From Macrocybe gigantea (lineage: Eukaryota; Basidiomycota; Agaricomycetes; Agaricales; Callistosporiaceae), in assembly GCA_011319805.1 (NCBI GenBank), contig SJRY01000143.1, positions 310,001 to 374,000 of the forward strand: a stretch of DNA of 64,000 bases, given 5' to 3'. A program made the position numbers and the translations under genes. Shown here one piece after another: positions 44,682 through 56,082 of this stretch; positions within the stretch are counted from its first letter, which is position 1, and each line of letters opens with the position of its first letter. The notes under the pieces are model-generated. The model made no database searches. It worked only from the letters and a program-made list of their open reading frames with translations, and was not told where the DNA came from.

Positions 44682-44991
44682 GCTTGGAACCTATTAAGAC
44701 ATGCCCGGTCAGTGCACAGCACTGATGGGAAGCCTGTAATTGGAGGCCCTAGTCATCCCAACTGGACTTGTATTGTTTGCTGCTCATCATATGAAGATCC
44801 CCCTCATATAATGGTATATATTCACAACTGCCTTTGGTGGTTGCGGCTGTCCCTCAGACATGATCTTGTAGATAGTCATGATCTGATAGTTATTAGCTTC
44901 TCCACCCCAAGAGAACCTTTATTCCTTGCAAACACCTACTCTGATGTGGATGGAAGTACTATTCATCAACTGCATGATTGTGCAGACATAT
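44682..44991 (+). pseudogene. LINE endonuclease fragment
   Basis: The translated sequence (GGPSHPNWTCIVCCSSYEDP; HDLVDSHDLIVISFSTPREP; LFLANTYSDVDGSTIH) matches the APE-type endonuclease start of LINE ORF2 seen elsewhere in the window. It is truncated on the left by the LTR and on the right by the 5' end of a full LINE at 44,992. Confidence 0.8.
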
Positions 44992-45186
44992 TCACCTCTT
45001 TCTGCAACTCCCATTTATAAATAAGTATAAACAACTCATTCTCATTGCTTGCATCATTCTACACTGTCATCAACTGGGCTGATTTCCAATCAAATTGCAT
45101 ATTTGAGTTTCATACACTCTTGAGCATTCTCATTTCTCATATTGCAAAAATTGGCTGAATATCAACCGAAATATTAGAGTTTTTCT

Positions 45187-47345
45187 ATGAGCAATGATCT
45201 GCTCTGCTCAATCTGCACTCTGAATGGCCCTCTACTAGCCGGTCTCATTCCTCCACTCCACCTCCTCCTATCCAGAGGAATGAGAGCCTCTTATTCCAAG
45301 GTGGTGATAGTCTTATGGATACTGATGACACCAATGCTTCTAATGCAGGTGGGCCTACTAATCCCTCTGCCCCCCCTTCCCCATTGATCCTATCCACTGA
45401 GGCAGCATACAATAACAACCACATTAGCATTGCAGTCTTCTCTGAAGGTGACTGGTTTCTTCATGGTGAAGCTAAGGCCACTGCTGAATCTCTCACCACC
45501 CTTAAGGATTGGATCCTGAAGGTTGGCTCATCCTCCGTCTCTATTCTAGCAGGATATCAATATGCCATTGCTGAAGGCATTGTGACTTTGGTCAGCAGTG
45601 CCAGCAATGTGAACATGTTCTCTGTCTCTATGTTAGACAGACCTCAGCACTCCCTTGGAAAGTGCTTGCATGAAATTGTCAATGCACTGTTAAAACTAGG
45701 CACAGGGAACACTCTGGATGAGCCTTAGAATCTAGAAGTCCTGAGTAAGAATACTGGGGACTTCAAGGCACTCTGTGCTACCTATATATATGTGTAGAAG
45801 GCTGTGTGTGCAGCCTATGGCTGCACATTGCTGTGGGCACAGCTGTAGGCTGTGCACTGTTGCGGACACAGCCATTTACTGCACATTACTGTGTGCACAG
45901 CTTGTGCTGTGCATTGCTAGGTGCATGGCCTGGGTCCTGTCCTATGTACAAGTCTGGATAGGAGGGGCATTTCTAACACACACACCTCCCTTCCCATGGA
46001 AAGGTGACTCATTTCGCTGATCCCCATACCTCCCCTTCTGGTACCGTACACCTGGAAGACTTCTGATTGAACATGGGTGCTCACCCTCCAAGACTGCTTT
46101 GAAATGTGAACTGTCCCCCTCTGCTACAACCACAGTCCTGTTCCTGAACCCCTGGTCATGGACTGCCCCCTCCTGTCAATAGAGCTACTCGCCTTGCTGC
46201 TGGCAAGCGCTCTTATGTGCAAGCTTTGGCCCAACTAGCCAATACTCCTGCTGAGGCTATTGTAGCTTTGGCAAAGACCTTCCCACACCTCCCCATGGAA
46301 AAGATCATCTTCTTGCAAAAGAAAGCAACCAGGGAGTCTTCTGGACCACCTAAGAAGAAGGTGAAGTCCACTTCTCATGGTTCATCCTGATGTAATGTCA
46401 GGGTGACCTTCACTTTCCCTGCAGACAATGTCTCTGTTGCTGCCAGAACTCTTCTCTCAGCCTTCAATCAAGGGTTGACTGCTGGCAAGTCCTGGATTTG
46501 ATGCGAATCCATCCAGGATCACTCAGCCTCCTTGTTCTCTTGTTTGATGACAAAGATGGCATCTCCTAAGGACCTTGGCATTTTGTGTGAGGCCACTCTC
46601 CGATGTGCTCTGGTGGGATCTACCATCAAGCTCACCATTCCTATGAGTGTTTCCTATGTAAAACTACTTGACGTACTATATTTCAATACCAATGGCAGTG
46701 TCATTACTGCCTGGCAAGCCTATGAGATTCTCTGAGACTCTTCGTTCTCAGATCTCATCACTCTTGTTAGAGTTCCTCATATTATGCACAACTCCAAGAA
46801 CTCTGATACTGTGACCATCTGGTTCAATATCAAGGACATGTCAACTAGCCAGAATGTTAAGGCTCTGGACAATTGCATGGTTATGGTCTGGAACTGGTGC
46901 TGCCGGTTCTGCACTGCTCTTTCATTACTGGGAGTCCCTCTCTATGAACATTGTTAGTGCTGGGGGCACTCTGCCTTGAAGTGCAACCAGCAATCCCTCT
47001 GGTGCCCAATCTGTAGGGAATCCTATAGAAAGAAACACCACTGCATGCTCATGTCCTGCTGCAAAGCGAGACCTAAGGCAAACCCTCCTCACAAGGCAAC
47101 TCTGGCAGGCCAGCCCTGCCCCCATGCTCCAAAATGTCTTAGTTGTGGCAAAGACCACTCCACTGATGACCGGAAGTATGCCTTCTAGAAGAATTGTTTT
47201 GATTCTGAGTGGATCAAGCAGTATTATCAGCTGGTATGTGATCGAGTACAATCAAGTCCCAAATATTCTCATGCCTCCCCACAGCATAATGCGGAGGCCG
47301 ATGCATCATGAGCAACACCTCTAGTGGGCCAGCCTAGGCTGTCAT
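45187..47345 (+). pseudogene. LINE ORF1 (Gag-like, CCHC)
   Basis: Broken frames give an N-terminal part (MDTDDTNASNAGGPTNPSAP; TAESLTTLKDWILKVGSSSV) and, after an unmatched 256-bp stretch with a minisatellite, a middle part (KRSYVQALAQLAN-like; RVTFTFPADNVSVAA; ILCEATLRCALVGSTIKLTI). A cysteine-rich C-terminus follows (CPICRESYRKKHHC; CPHAPKCLSCGKDHSTDD). This layout matches LINE ORF1 proteins that bind element RNA. Stops and frameshifts make it non-functional. Confidence 0.75.
45814..45928 (+). repeat. 29-bp minisatellite, four units
   Basis: Four adjacent units of 29, 29, 29 and 28 bp (starts 45,814, 45,843, 45,872, 45,901) share the pattern ..ctgcacattgctgtg.gcacag. They lie inside LINE ORF1 and are absent from the inverted LINE copy. 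The units have diverged from one another by about 25-35%. Confidence 0.8.
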
Positions 47346-47389
47346 CCTTGGATCAGGCAGGCACTTATTGATTTCTTTGTTTCATATTT

Positions 47390-50300
47390 TCTCTCAAAAT
47401 GTAAATAGGAAATATGTACATATGGACATTCTCCTCTCCACTCTGGAAGAGGATTATGATATTCTGTTTTTTCCAAGAGCCTGCTTGGAACCTGTTGAGA
47501 CAAGCCCTGTCAGTGTATAGCACTGATAGTGAGCCAGTGATTGGAGGTCCCAGTCATTCCAACTGGACTTGTATTATTTGCCACTCATCATATAAGAATC
47601 CACCTCGTGTGATGGCTTATATCCACAACTGCCTATGGTGGCTGTGTCCCTCCCTCAGACATGATCTTGTTGATAGTTGCAATCTGATAGTGATTAGCTT
47701 CTCCACTCTGGGAGATGCTGTGTAATGCAGCACTCAACCTTGGATTAGAATGGACAGAGCCATCTAATCATGGCCTGACCTTCATTTCACATAACCTGGA
47801 GCTTCGGCTCTCAGTTATTGATTTAATGTTCATCCCTATCGATCTCACTGGGATGGCACCAGTCATTTGTGATGACCTGAGACTGACTTCGGACCATTGT
47901 CCATTATTGCTTTCCTTAGATATTCCACTGCTGGACCTTTCTGATCCATACCGGACTCTTCCAAAGGACAGCATGCCAGAATTTATTTCTGACATTGCTA
48001 GTGATTTGCTTGGTATGGACTTTGTTACAGACGTCGCCCAAAGGACCATTCAATTTCTTATCTTATCTTTCCCATATTCCTTATCTTCCCCATCATGCTG
48101 TGCAGTGCACAGCCATCGAGTCATCTCACTTCCCTAGTCATCCTGAGTCAGCTTCCTCCAGTCTTACTCATCCGCAGTCCACAGCATTGCACAGCCCATG
48201 GTCCATGCTCGAGTACTGTAACATATATAAGGACTCCCAGATGTACCAGTGGCGCTAGGCTTAATATTCCCTTTGCCATCATTTCAAGACCACTCTCGCA
48301 CTTAGTCTGCCCAAGTCCTTCTGAGATTTGTCTAGCCTAACAGACTTGGTGCTAATCAAGTCACCAGATGATCTGAAGACTGTCCTGTACACCCTCTCCA
48401 GGTCAGTTGATCATGCTTGGGATCTCCATTCTAAGGAATGCAAGCTATCAAAGCAGAGCAAAGGCTGGTAGAACCAGCATTGTTCCAAAACTTTGGACAC
48501 CTTCAGGCATACCCAGTCTAAAGGTAACCATCACATCTGGCGATGAGCTATTAAGGATGCTAAATGTACCTTCTTTGATCAGTGAATCAAAGAAGTTACT
48601 GAAAAGTCATGACATCCATGGGACTTAGCTGCATGGACAAAGCAATGGCCACTGCCAGCCTACGAGGCTATCTCCTTCTGGGGGCAACCCTGTAATTCCA
48701 TCGAGTCACTTTGGAATGTGCTCGATAAATCTTATAATGCTGCGTCTGACTGACCAGTCAATTTGGATAAGCTTGATGATCTTGAGCCACATCCAATTTG
48801 GGACTGGATCCTGTTTTTTGCTGCAGAACTCCAAGAGTATTTAGAGCCCTGTAGCAACACCTCCAGTCCAGGACCTGATTATCTGTCCTGGGGCCATGTT
48901 AAGCAGCTTGTGAAATTCCCTCACTTGGCTGATTTTGTCCCAAACATTGCTAACACATGTCTGGAACTGGGTTATTGGCCCTTTTACTTCAAGCAGAGTT
49001 TGTTGGTGATTATTCCAAAACTGGGCAAACCTGCATACAATACCCTAAAGGCCTTTCGTCTGATTGTGCTTTTGAATACCCTCAGCAAGCTCATCGAGAA
49101 AATGCTAGCATGACATATGCAATACGAAGCAACTAAATTTACTGTCTTCGATCCGAAGCAGTTCGGCAGCATCCAGCAGAACTCCACGGAGGATGCTGGG
49201 GTTTTCTTGACCCATATCATCCAGCAAGGCTGGCTAAAGGCTCTCAAGATGAGTGTCATCGCCTTTGATGTCACTCAATATTTCCCCTCACTTAACCATT
49301 ATATGTTGGTGAGGATATTGCAACACAGAGGCTTTGCACGTCAAGTGTTGAGGTTCTTCAAATCTTACCTCATCAGGCATAAAACTTCTTATGCCTGGCA
49401 TAATGCCATCTCACCTGAGTTTGATGCTGATGTTGGTGTTGGCCAAGGCTCAGCTTTATCCCCCATACTATCTGCCCTCTACTTGGTATTAGTGCTGAAA
49501 ATATATCAGAAGGCTGGTGATATGCTGACCATCATATCATTTGTAGATGATGGGCTAATCATTGCTCAGTCCAAGTCCATTCCAGACAATGTTCCGAAGC
49601 TCCAGAGGGTGTATGCATCTGTGCACAACCTCTTTACAGACTTTGGTCTTATTGTCGAACACAACAAAACTGAACTGCAGCACTTCTTGCATAATAGTAA
49701 GGATCCTGGTCCTTCTATATCTGGGATTTGCTCCATTCATGGGCAATACACCACTACAACCCAAGGATGTCTGGAGATATCTTGGATTCTTTTTAGATAT
49801 GCATCTATCCTTCAAGGAGCATGTCTGTTTTTATGCAATGAAGGCCCTGACTACTGCCAGGGCCTTTCAGATGTTGAGCAACTCTGTTCAGGGTTTATCC
49901 CCCCAACAGAAGTGCATCCTTTACCTATCATGCGCATGTCCCATTGCAGCATATGGCTGCTTATTCTGGAACTTCAATGGTATGCACAATGTTGCACTAA
50001 TGAAGCAGTTATGCCAGATGCAGCACAAGGCTTGCATCTGGATCAATGGTCAGTTTCACACCACTCTGGAGGGTGCAGCTGAAAGGATGGCCTGCGTCGA
50101 GCCAATCACCAGGTTCATCAAGCAGTTGAAAGTCAGGTCCTCTGCCCGTCTTGCAAACTCCAACATAAGGCATGCCCTCAGATCTCTAACTACTCCACTG
50201 CAAGAGAGGGGTGATCCTTCTAGGTCAAAGAACTTGACCTCTCTATCAGACAAGCAGCACAATGTGCTGAAGTCCCCCCTCAAGGATTTAGTGGACCTTA

Positions 50301-50890
50301 AACCACCAAACTTTTTATCCATGGACTATTTTGCAGATGTGAATAATCCAGGCAGGCAGCTTGTTGATGAATTCAGCAGTTACCTTGAGATCTGTAAGCT
50401 TCTTGGCAAAGATAAAGACTTTGTCAAGGCTTACTGTGCATTGCTCAAACAGGTGCTTATTGAGTGCCAACTTGAGCCTAATTGTATATATATGAGTAGT
50501 GATGGTGCCATCCCCATAAAAGTAGATGCACTCAATAAACAGTTGGTATATGCCTCCCGGATTTACTGGGGCAATACACTTATTTACAAAATTTGTCAGC
50601 CTATCAGTAAACCAATGAGTGATGATTCAGAGCTAATTGGATTGCACATGTCAATCCAAAAGGCTATTGCACAAGATGGAGCCATATCCATTGTGTGCTT
50701 CCTTGACTCGATGAATGCTATTAATTGCATCATTGATTGCAACCCCCACTCTGTGCAGTCACATTCTATTGCCCTGTGCACTTCATTGCATGCTTGGTTT
50801 GCTCAATCTGAGCTGCACCAGATTACATTCTGGCATGTCCCTTCCTGTTGGAAATGGGCTATTCAAGTCAAGGCACACGAGTCAGCACAT
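47390..50890 (+). pseudogene. LINE ORF2: endonuclease, reverse transcriptase, RNase H
   Basis: The endonuclease is at 47,414-48,022 and 48,343 onward (YDILFFQEPAWNLLRQALSV; TSDHCPLLLSLDIPLLDLSD). RT is at 48,763-49,690 (IIPKLGKPAYNTLKAFRLIV; VIAFDVTQYFPSLN; VGQGSALSPILSALY; SFVDDGLIIA, the YxDD-type box). RNase H is at 50,400-50,890 (YMSSDGAIPI; SELIGLHMSIQKA; VCFLDSMNAINC). About 150 bp of the endonuclease are deleted between GGAGA repeats at 47,711. The frame changes near 49,690. It is inactive. Confidence 0.85.
48023..48342 (+). mobile_element. Solo T1 LTR in LINE ORF2 (plus copy)
   Basis: A complete 320-bp LTR flanked by GACTT on both sides (48,018-48,022; 48,343-48,347), inserted in the endonuclease-RT linker. 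An apparently identical LTR with the same duplication lies at the mirrored site 53,722-54,041. Confidence 0.93.
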
Positions 50891-53513
50891 GGTGCTCCAG
50901 TAGCCCAGTGGTTTAATCGCCACTAAAGACTGGAGAGGTGGCTATACAGTCACTGGAAAGGTTGTGGGTTTCATTCCCACTCATCCTCTGTACCTTGAAA
51001 GTAGGGATAGGCATGTGACCCATCATTGGTTACAGTCATGTGCTTGGTGACTCAGGTTGATAATCAACTCTGAGGCAGTACTACAGTCATGTGACCTTCT
51101 GTAACTAGGATGGTAACCTGGTTACATGATAGGGATGATTGTAGGAGTCCAAAGTGGCAGGTCAGGTGATCCCTAACAGGCCATGCCTAAAATGGTCATG
51201 TGATTAATCATGTGATTAAGTAGGGAGCGAAAGCACAGGGTGTGGTAAGCAGGAAAAAGACTGAGAACCATCTGACCTATAATACATACCCTGTAATGGG
51301 GTGTTCCAGAGCATGCATGCTTCCAGAAGGTGCCGTGCACCCTGTAATAGGGAGTCTCTTTGAACTATAAGCTTAGGACAGGACACCCTCACTAGTTAAT
51401 CTTGGGCCCTGTCTAACCAACTGGATTAGGCAGAGAACCTGGTCATTAGTCAGCATTAGTAGTGTGGACTGGTCCTTGGGCACACTTGGGGAGTCCCCAG
51501 GCCTAAGGATAGCCACCATATGACCATAAAGCACTGCTCAGGTGGGAGCCTGAGACCTTTTTATGGAGCATGCATAATGAGATTAAGCATGGATATATTT
51601 TTTTTTTAATTCAACAATTTATAAAGCAGTGCTCAATGGCAGTCCGCTTGTAAATACATGAAGGTACCTATGATAAATACAACTAGTCCGAATACAACCA
51701 GACTGAGGGGATATACATAGAGGGTGCACTAACCCTGTTGTCTCCTGCCCATGCATGTGCCATATAGGCACACGCTCATGCTGACTCACTCGCTAGGCCT
51801 GCATCCCCCAGCTCCTAGGAGCCAGATGTGGTCAATTCCACGTAAAGGGTCCAAAAGGGACCATAACAAACAAGCATCACAGAGCCTGCGAATCACAATG
51901 AAGCTTAGTGCCCACTTTCATCAAACACCCTGCTAAATTGATGCTCAGGGTCTTCCAGTCCAAAGGCTGGCTGCAGTTACTTCCGTGCAAAGGCCCCGCA
52001 AGGAGCCATAACCCTAAGTATCCCCCACTGTGAAGAGGCAGTTACCTGCCCCCCAGATCTGGGATAAAAGCACCTGCCACCTTATTTGACATGAGGTACT
52101 TAACAAACCAGGAATGCACAAAGGCGTCATACTGGTGTTTGGCTGGCCTGGTTCAATTATGGCACAGGGTCATGACATGAACAGGGTCCTCAGGCCCCCA
52201 TCTGTAGGAGCATTCATTGCTCTCGACAAAATTGAACCATGCTTGATACACATTAATTGGCATGTGTCCACAGGCAATGCGACAGTAGCGAGTGAATAGC
52301 TCATTGCCTGTCACCAACTTCATGAAGCCTGTTCTTTTTCGAAGTGGGTGTTTAAAGGACTGTGGCTTTCCTGCATCATGAAAACGAAACGTGGAGGCAC
52401 TAATATATTTCTTGATCCCCGAATCATGGAACCACGAAGCATGCATTTCATCATCCGCATCCTTCCAGAGCACATCAGTGGTATACAAGGAATGAGGTCC
52501 CTGAGGGATATCGAGGCCACATGCTGACTCATGTGCTTTGACTTGAACAGCCCACTTCCAGAAGGAAGGGACGTGCCAGAATGTAATCCGGTGTAGCTCG
52601 GATTGAGTCAACCAAGCATGCAATGAAGTGCACAGGGCAATAGAGTGCTGCTGTGCAGAGTAGGGGTTGCAATCGACGATGAGATTAATAGCATTCATCG
52701 AGTCGAGGAAGCACACGATGGATGTAGCTCCATCCTGTGCTATCAATAGCCTTTTGAATTGAAATACACAATCCAATTAGCTCAGAGTCATTACTTGTTG
52801 CTTTGCTGACAGGCTGACGAGTTTTGAAAATAAGTATATTGCCTTGGTAAACCTGGGACAAATATACTGATTGTCTGAGTGTATCTGCTTTCATGGGCAT
52901 GGTGCCATCACTACTTATGTATATACAATTAGGCTCGAGCTGGCACTCAGTGAGCACCTGTTCAAGTGATGCATGATAAGCCTTGACAGAGTCATTTAAG
53001 CATGGGTATAGAACTCCCTGGCCTAGGCCTTAGGTCTAGGATGCACACTGGGGCTGGATGCTGGCCAGGCAGAGACCTGAGACACGATTGGGAGTCTGTA
53101 CCCTCTGAGCATCAGTGAACCATGTGCTCAGAAACAGGAAAAGTAAAGTAGGTGGGGCTTACCAATACCCAACTTGTTGTCAGCTTGGCCTCTTGGTAAC
53201 TCACTCTCTGGCCAAAATTCGGACCATGGCAGACTAGGGCAGTCCCCTGACTCTGGCCTGAGAGGACTCATCCTCTGCCAGTTCACCTGGATGACTAATC
53301 CAGGCTTTGAATCCAAGTTGATTCCAGGGTCTCGACATGGAATTCTACTGGTTAGGCTAGCACCTATCCTGCAAAGGAGACAGTGATAAGAGTCCTCCAC
53401 TTGTAGAGCTCTAAACTTTGTGTATTTATTATAGATACTCCCATGTATTTACAAGCAGACTGCCATTAAGCACTGCTATAAAAATTGTTGATTTTTAAAT
53501 AAAAAAAAAAAAA
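50891..53513 (+). mobile_element. tRNA-headed SINE-like element, copy 1 (split by a LINE)
   Basis: The head contains an A box-like TAGCCCAGTGG (50,901-50,911) and a B box-like GGTTTCATTCC (50,967-50,977), arranged as in a tRNA with a long variable arm. The body runs to 51,598, is interrupted by an inverted LINE (51,599-52,995), resumes at 53,011 and ends in poly(A) at 53,501-53,513. The last 80 bp or so before the poly(A) match the LINE 3' tail. No coding capacity is evident. It is homologous throughout to copy 2 at 59,601-60,815. Confidence 0.78.
51599..52995 (-). mobile_element. 5'-truncated LINE inserted in SINE-like copy 1
   Basis: This 1,397-bp minus-strand insert begins with poly(T) at its left and contains the LINE 3' UTR and the RNase H and C-terminal region (YISSDGTMPMKADTLRQ; GATSIVCFLDSMNAINLIVD; HITFWHVP-like; FHDAGKPQSFKHPLRKRTGF). 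It is flanked by a 15-bp duplication (51,584-51,598 and 52,996-53,010, TTAAGCATGG[A/G]TATA) with one mismatch. Poly(A), 5' truncation and a long duplication are the marks of target-primed reverse transcription. Confidence 0.9.
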
Positions 53514-53721
53514 TAGATCATCACCAGATGCGATGGTTACCTTTAGACTGGGTATGCCTGAAGGTGTCCAAAGTTTTGGAACAATGCTGGTTCTACCAGC
53601 CTTTGCTCTGCTTTGATAGCTTGCATTCCTTAGAATGGAGATCCCAAGCATGATCAACTGACCTGGAGAGGGTGTACAGGACAGTCTTCAGATCATCTGG
53701 TGACTTGATTAGCACCAAGTC

Positions 53722-54041
53722 TGTTAGGCTAGACAAATCTCAGAAGGACTTGGGCAGACTAAGTGCGAGAGTGGTCTTGAAATGATGGCAAAGGGAATAT
53801 TAAGCCTAGCGCCACTGGTACATCTGGGAGTCCTTATATATGTTACAGTACTCGAGCATGGACCATGGGCTGTGCAATGCTGTGGACTGCGGATGAGTAA
53901 GACTGGAGGAAGCTGACTCAGGATGACTAGGGAAGTGAGATGACTCGATGGCTGTGCACTGCACAGCATGATGGGGAAGATAAGGAATATGGGAAAGATA
54001 AGATAAGAAATTGAATGGTCCTTTGGGCGACGTCTGTAACA
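53722..54041 (-). mobile_element. Solo T1 LTR in LINE ORF2 (minus copy)
   Basis: A 320-bp LTR flanked by AAGTC (53,717-53,721; 54,042-54,046), the reverse complement of the GACTT duplication at the mirrored plus-copy LTR. The sequences look identical. Confidence 0.93.
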
Positions 54042-56082
54042 AAGTCCATACCAAGCAAATCACTAGCAATGTCAGAAATAAATTCTGGCATGCTGTCCTT
54101 TGGAAGAGTCCGGTATGGATCAGAAAGGTCCAGCAGTGGAATATCTAAGGAAAGCAATAATGGACAATGGTCCGAAGTCAGTCTCAGGTCATCACAAATG
54201 ACTGGTGCCATCCCAGTGAGATCGATAGGGATGAACATTAAATCAATAACTGAGAGCCGAAGCTCCAGGTTATGTGAAATGAAGGTCAGGCCATGATTAG
54301 ATGGCTCTGTCCATTCTAATCCAAGGTTGAGTGCTGCATTACACAGCATCTCCCAGAGTGGAGAAGCTAATCACTATCAGATTGCAACTATCAACAAGAT
54401 CATGTCTGAGGGAGGGACACAGCCACCATAGGCAGTTGTGGATATAAGCCATCACACGAGGTGGATTCTTATATGATGAGTGGCAAATAATACAAGTCCA
54501 GTTGGAATGACTGGGACCTCCAATCACTGGCTCACTATCAGTGCTATACACTGACAGGGCTTGTCTCAACAGGTTCCAAGCAGGCTCTTGGAAAAAACAG
54601 AATATCATAATCCTCTTCCAGAGTGGAGAGGAGAATGTCCATATGTACATATTTCCTATTTACATTTTGAGAGAAAATATGAAACAAAGAAATCAATAAG
54701 TGCCTGCCTGATCCAAGGATGACAGCCTAGGCTGGCCCACTAGAGGTGTTGCTCATGATGCATCGGCCTCCGCATTATGCTGTGGGGAGGCATGAGAATA
54801 TTTGGGACTTGATTGTACTCGATCACATACCAGCTGATAATACTGCTTGATCCACTCAGAATCAAAACAATTCTTCTAGAAGGCATACTTCCGGTCATCA
54901 GTGGAGTGGTCTTTGCCACAACTAAGACACTTTGGAGCATGGGGGCAGGGCTGGCCTGCCAGAGTTGCCTTGTGAGGAGGGTTTGCCTTAGGTCTCGCTT
55001 TGCAGCAGGACATGAGCATGCAGTGGTGTTTCTTTCTATAGGATTCCCTACAGATTGGGCACCAGAGGGATTGCTGGTTGCACTTCAAGGCAGAGTGCCC
55101 CCAGCGCTAACAATGTTCATAGAGAGGGACTCCCAGTAATGAAAGAGCAGTGCAGAACCGGCAGCACCAGTTCCAGACCATAACCATGCAATTGTCCAGA
55201 GCCTTAACATTCTGGCTAGTTGACATGTCCTTGATATTGAACCAGATGGTCACAGTATCAGAGTTCTTGGAGTTGTGCATAATATGAGGAACTCTAACAA
55301 GAGTGATGAGATCTGAGAACGAAGAGTCTCAGAGAATCTCATAGGCTTGCCAGGCAGTAATGACACTGCCATTGGTATTGAAATATAGTACGTCAAGTAG
55401 TTTTACATAGGAAACACTCATAGGAATGGCGAGCTTGATGGTAGATCCCACCAAAGCACATCGGAGAGTGGCCTCACACAAAATGCCAAGGTCCTTAGGA
55501 GATGCCACCTTTGTCATCAAACAAGAGAACGAGGTAGCAGAATGATCCTGGATGGATTCACATCAGATCCAGGACTTGCCAGCAGTCAGCCCTCAATTGA
55601 AGGCTGAGAGAAGAGTACTAGCAGCAACAGAGACATTGTCCACAGGAAAAGTGAAGGTCACCCTGACATTATGTCGGGATGGATCATGAGAGGTGGACTT
55701 CACCTTCTTCTTAGGTGGTCCAGAAGACTCCCTGGTTGCTTCCTTTTGCAAGAAGACATTCTTTTCTACAGAGAGGTGAGGAAAGGTCTTTGCCAAAGCT
55801 ACAATAGCTTCAGTGGGGGTATTGGCTAGTTGGGCCAAAGCTTGCACATAAGAGTGCTTGCCAGTAGCAGGGCAGGTAGTCCTATTGACAGGAGGGGGCA
55901 GTCCATGACCAGGGGTTTGGAAACAGGACTGTAGTTGTGGCAAAGGGGGACAGTTCACATTTCAAAGCAGTCTCAGAGGGTGAGCACCCATGTTCAATCA
56001 GGAGTCTTCCAGGCATATGGTACCAGAAGGGGAGGTATAAGGATCAGCAAAATGAGTCGCCTTTCCATGGGAAGGGAGGTGC

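Larger units (their letters stand above)
44992..50890 (+). mobile_element. LINE (non-LTR retrotransposon), plus copy, 3' truncated
   Basis: The 5' end (tcacctctttc) is shared with the minus copy at 57,922, so both copies reach the element's true start. Next come a 5' leader, ORF1 with zinc knuckles, and ORF2 with APE endonuclease, reverse transcriptase and RNase H. The 3' end is cut by the SINE-like element at about 50,891. The element is interrupted by a solo T1 LTR at 48,023-48,342, carries a 29-bp minisatellite, and has many stops. The protein order (CCHC ORF1, EN-RT-RNase H) is that of fungal Tad/I-type LINEs; the clade is not certain. Confidence 0.87.

Noticed and set aside
45814..45928. 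CRISPR-like array
   Set aside because: The units are directly adjacent 29-bp repeats without spacers, in a eukaryotic LINE.
50894..50990. A functional tRNA gene at the head of the SINE-like element
   Set aside because: The A and B box-like motifs are present, but the B box is degraded (GGTTTCATTCC), the acceptor ends do not pair obviously, and the same head starts two repeat copies.
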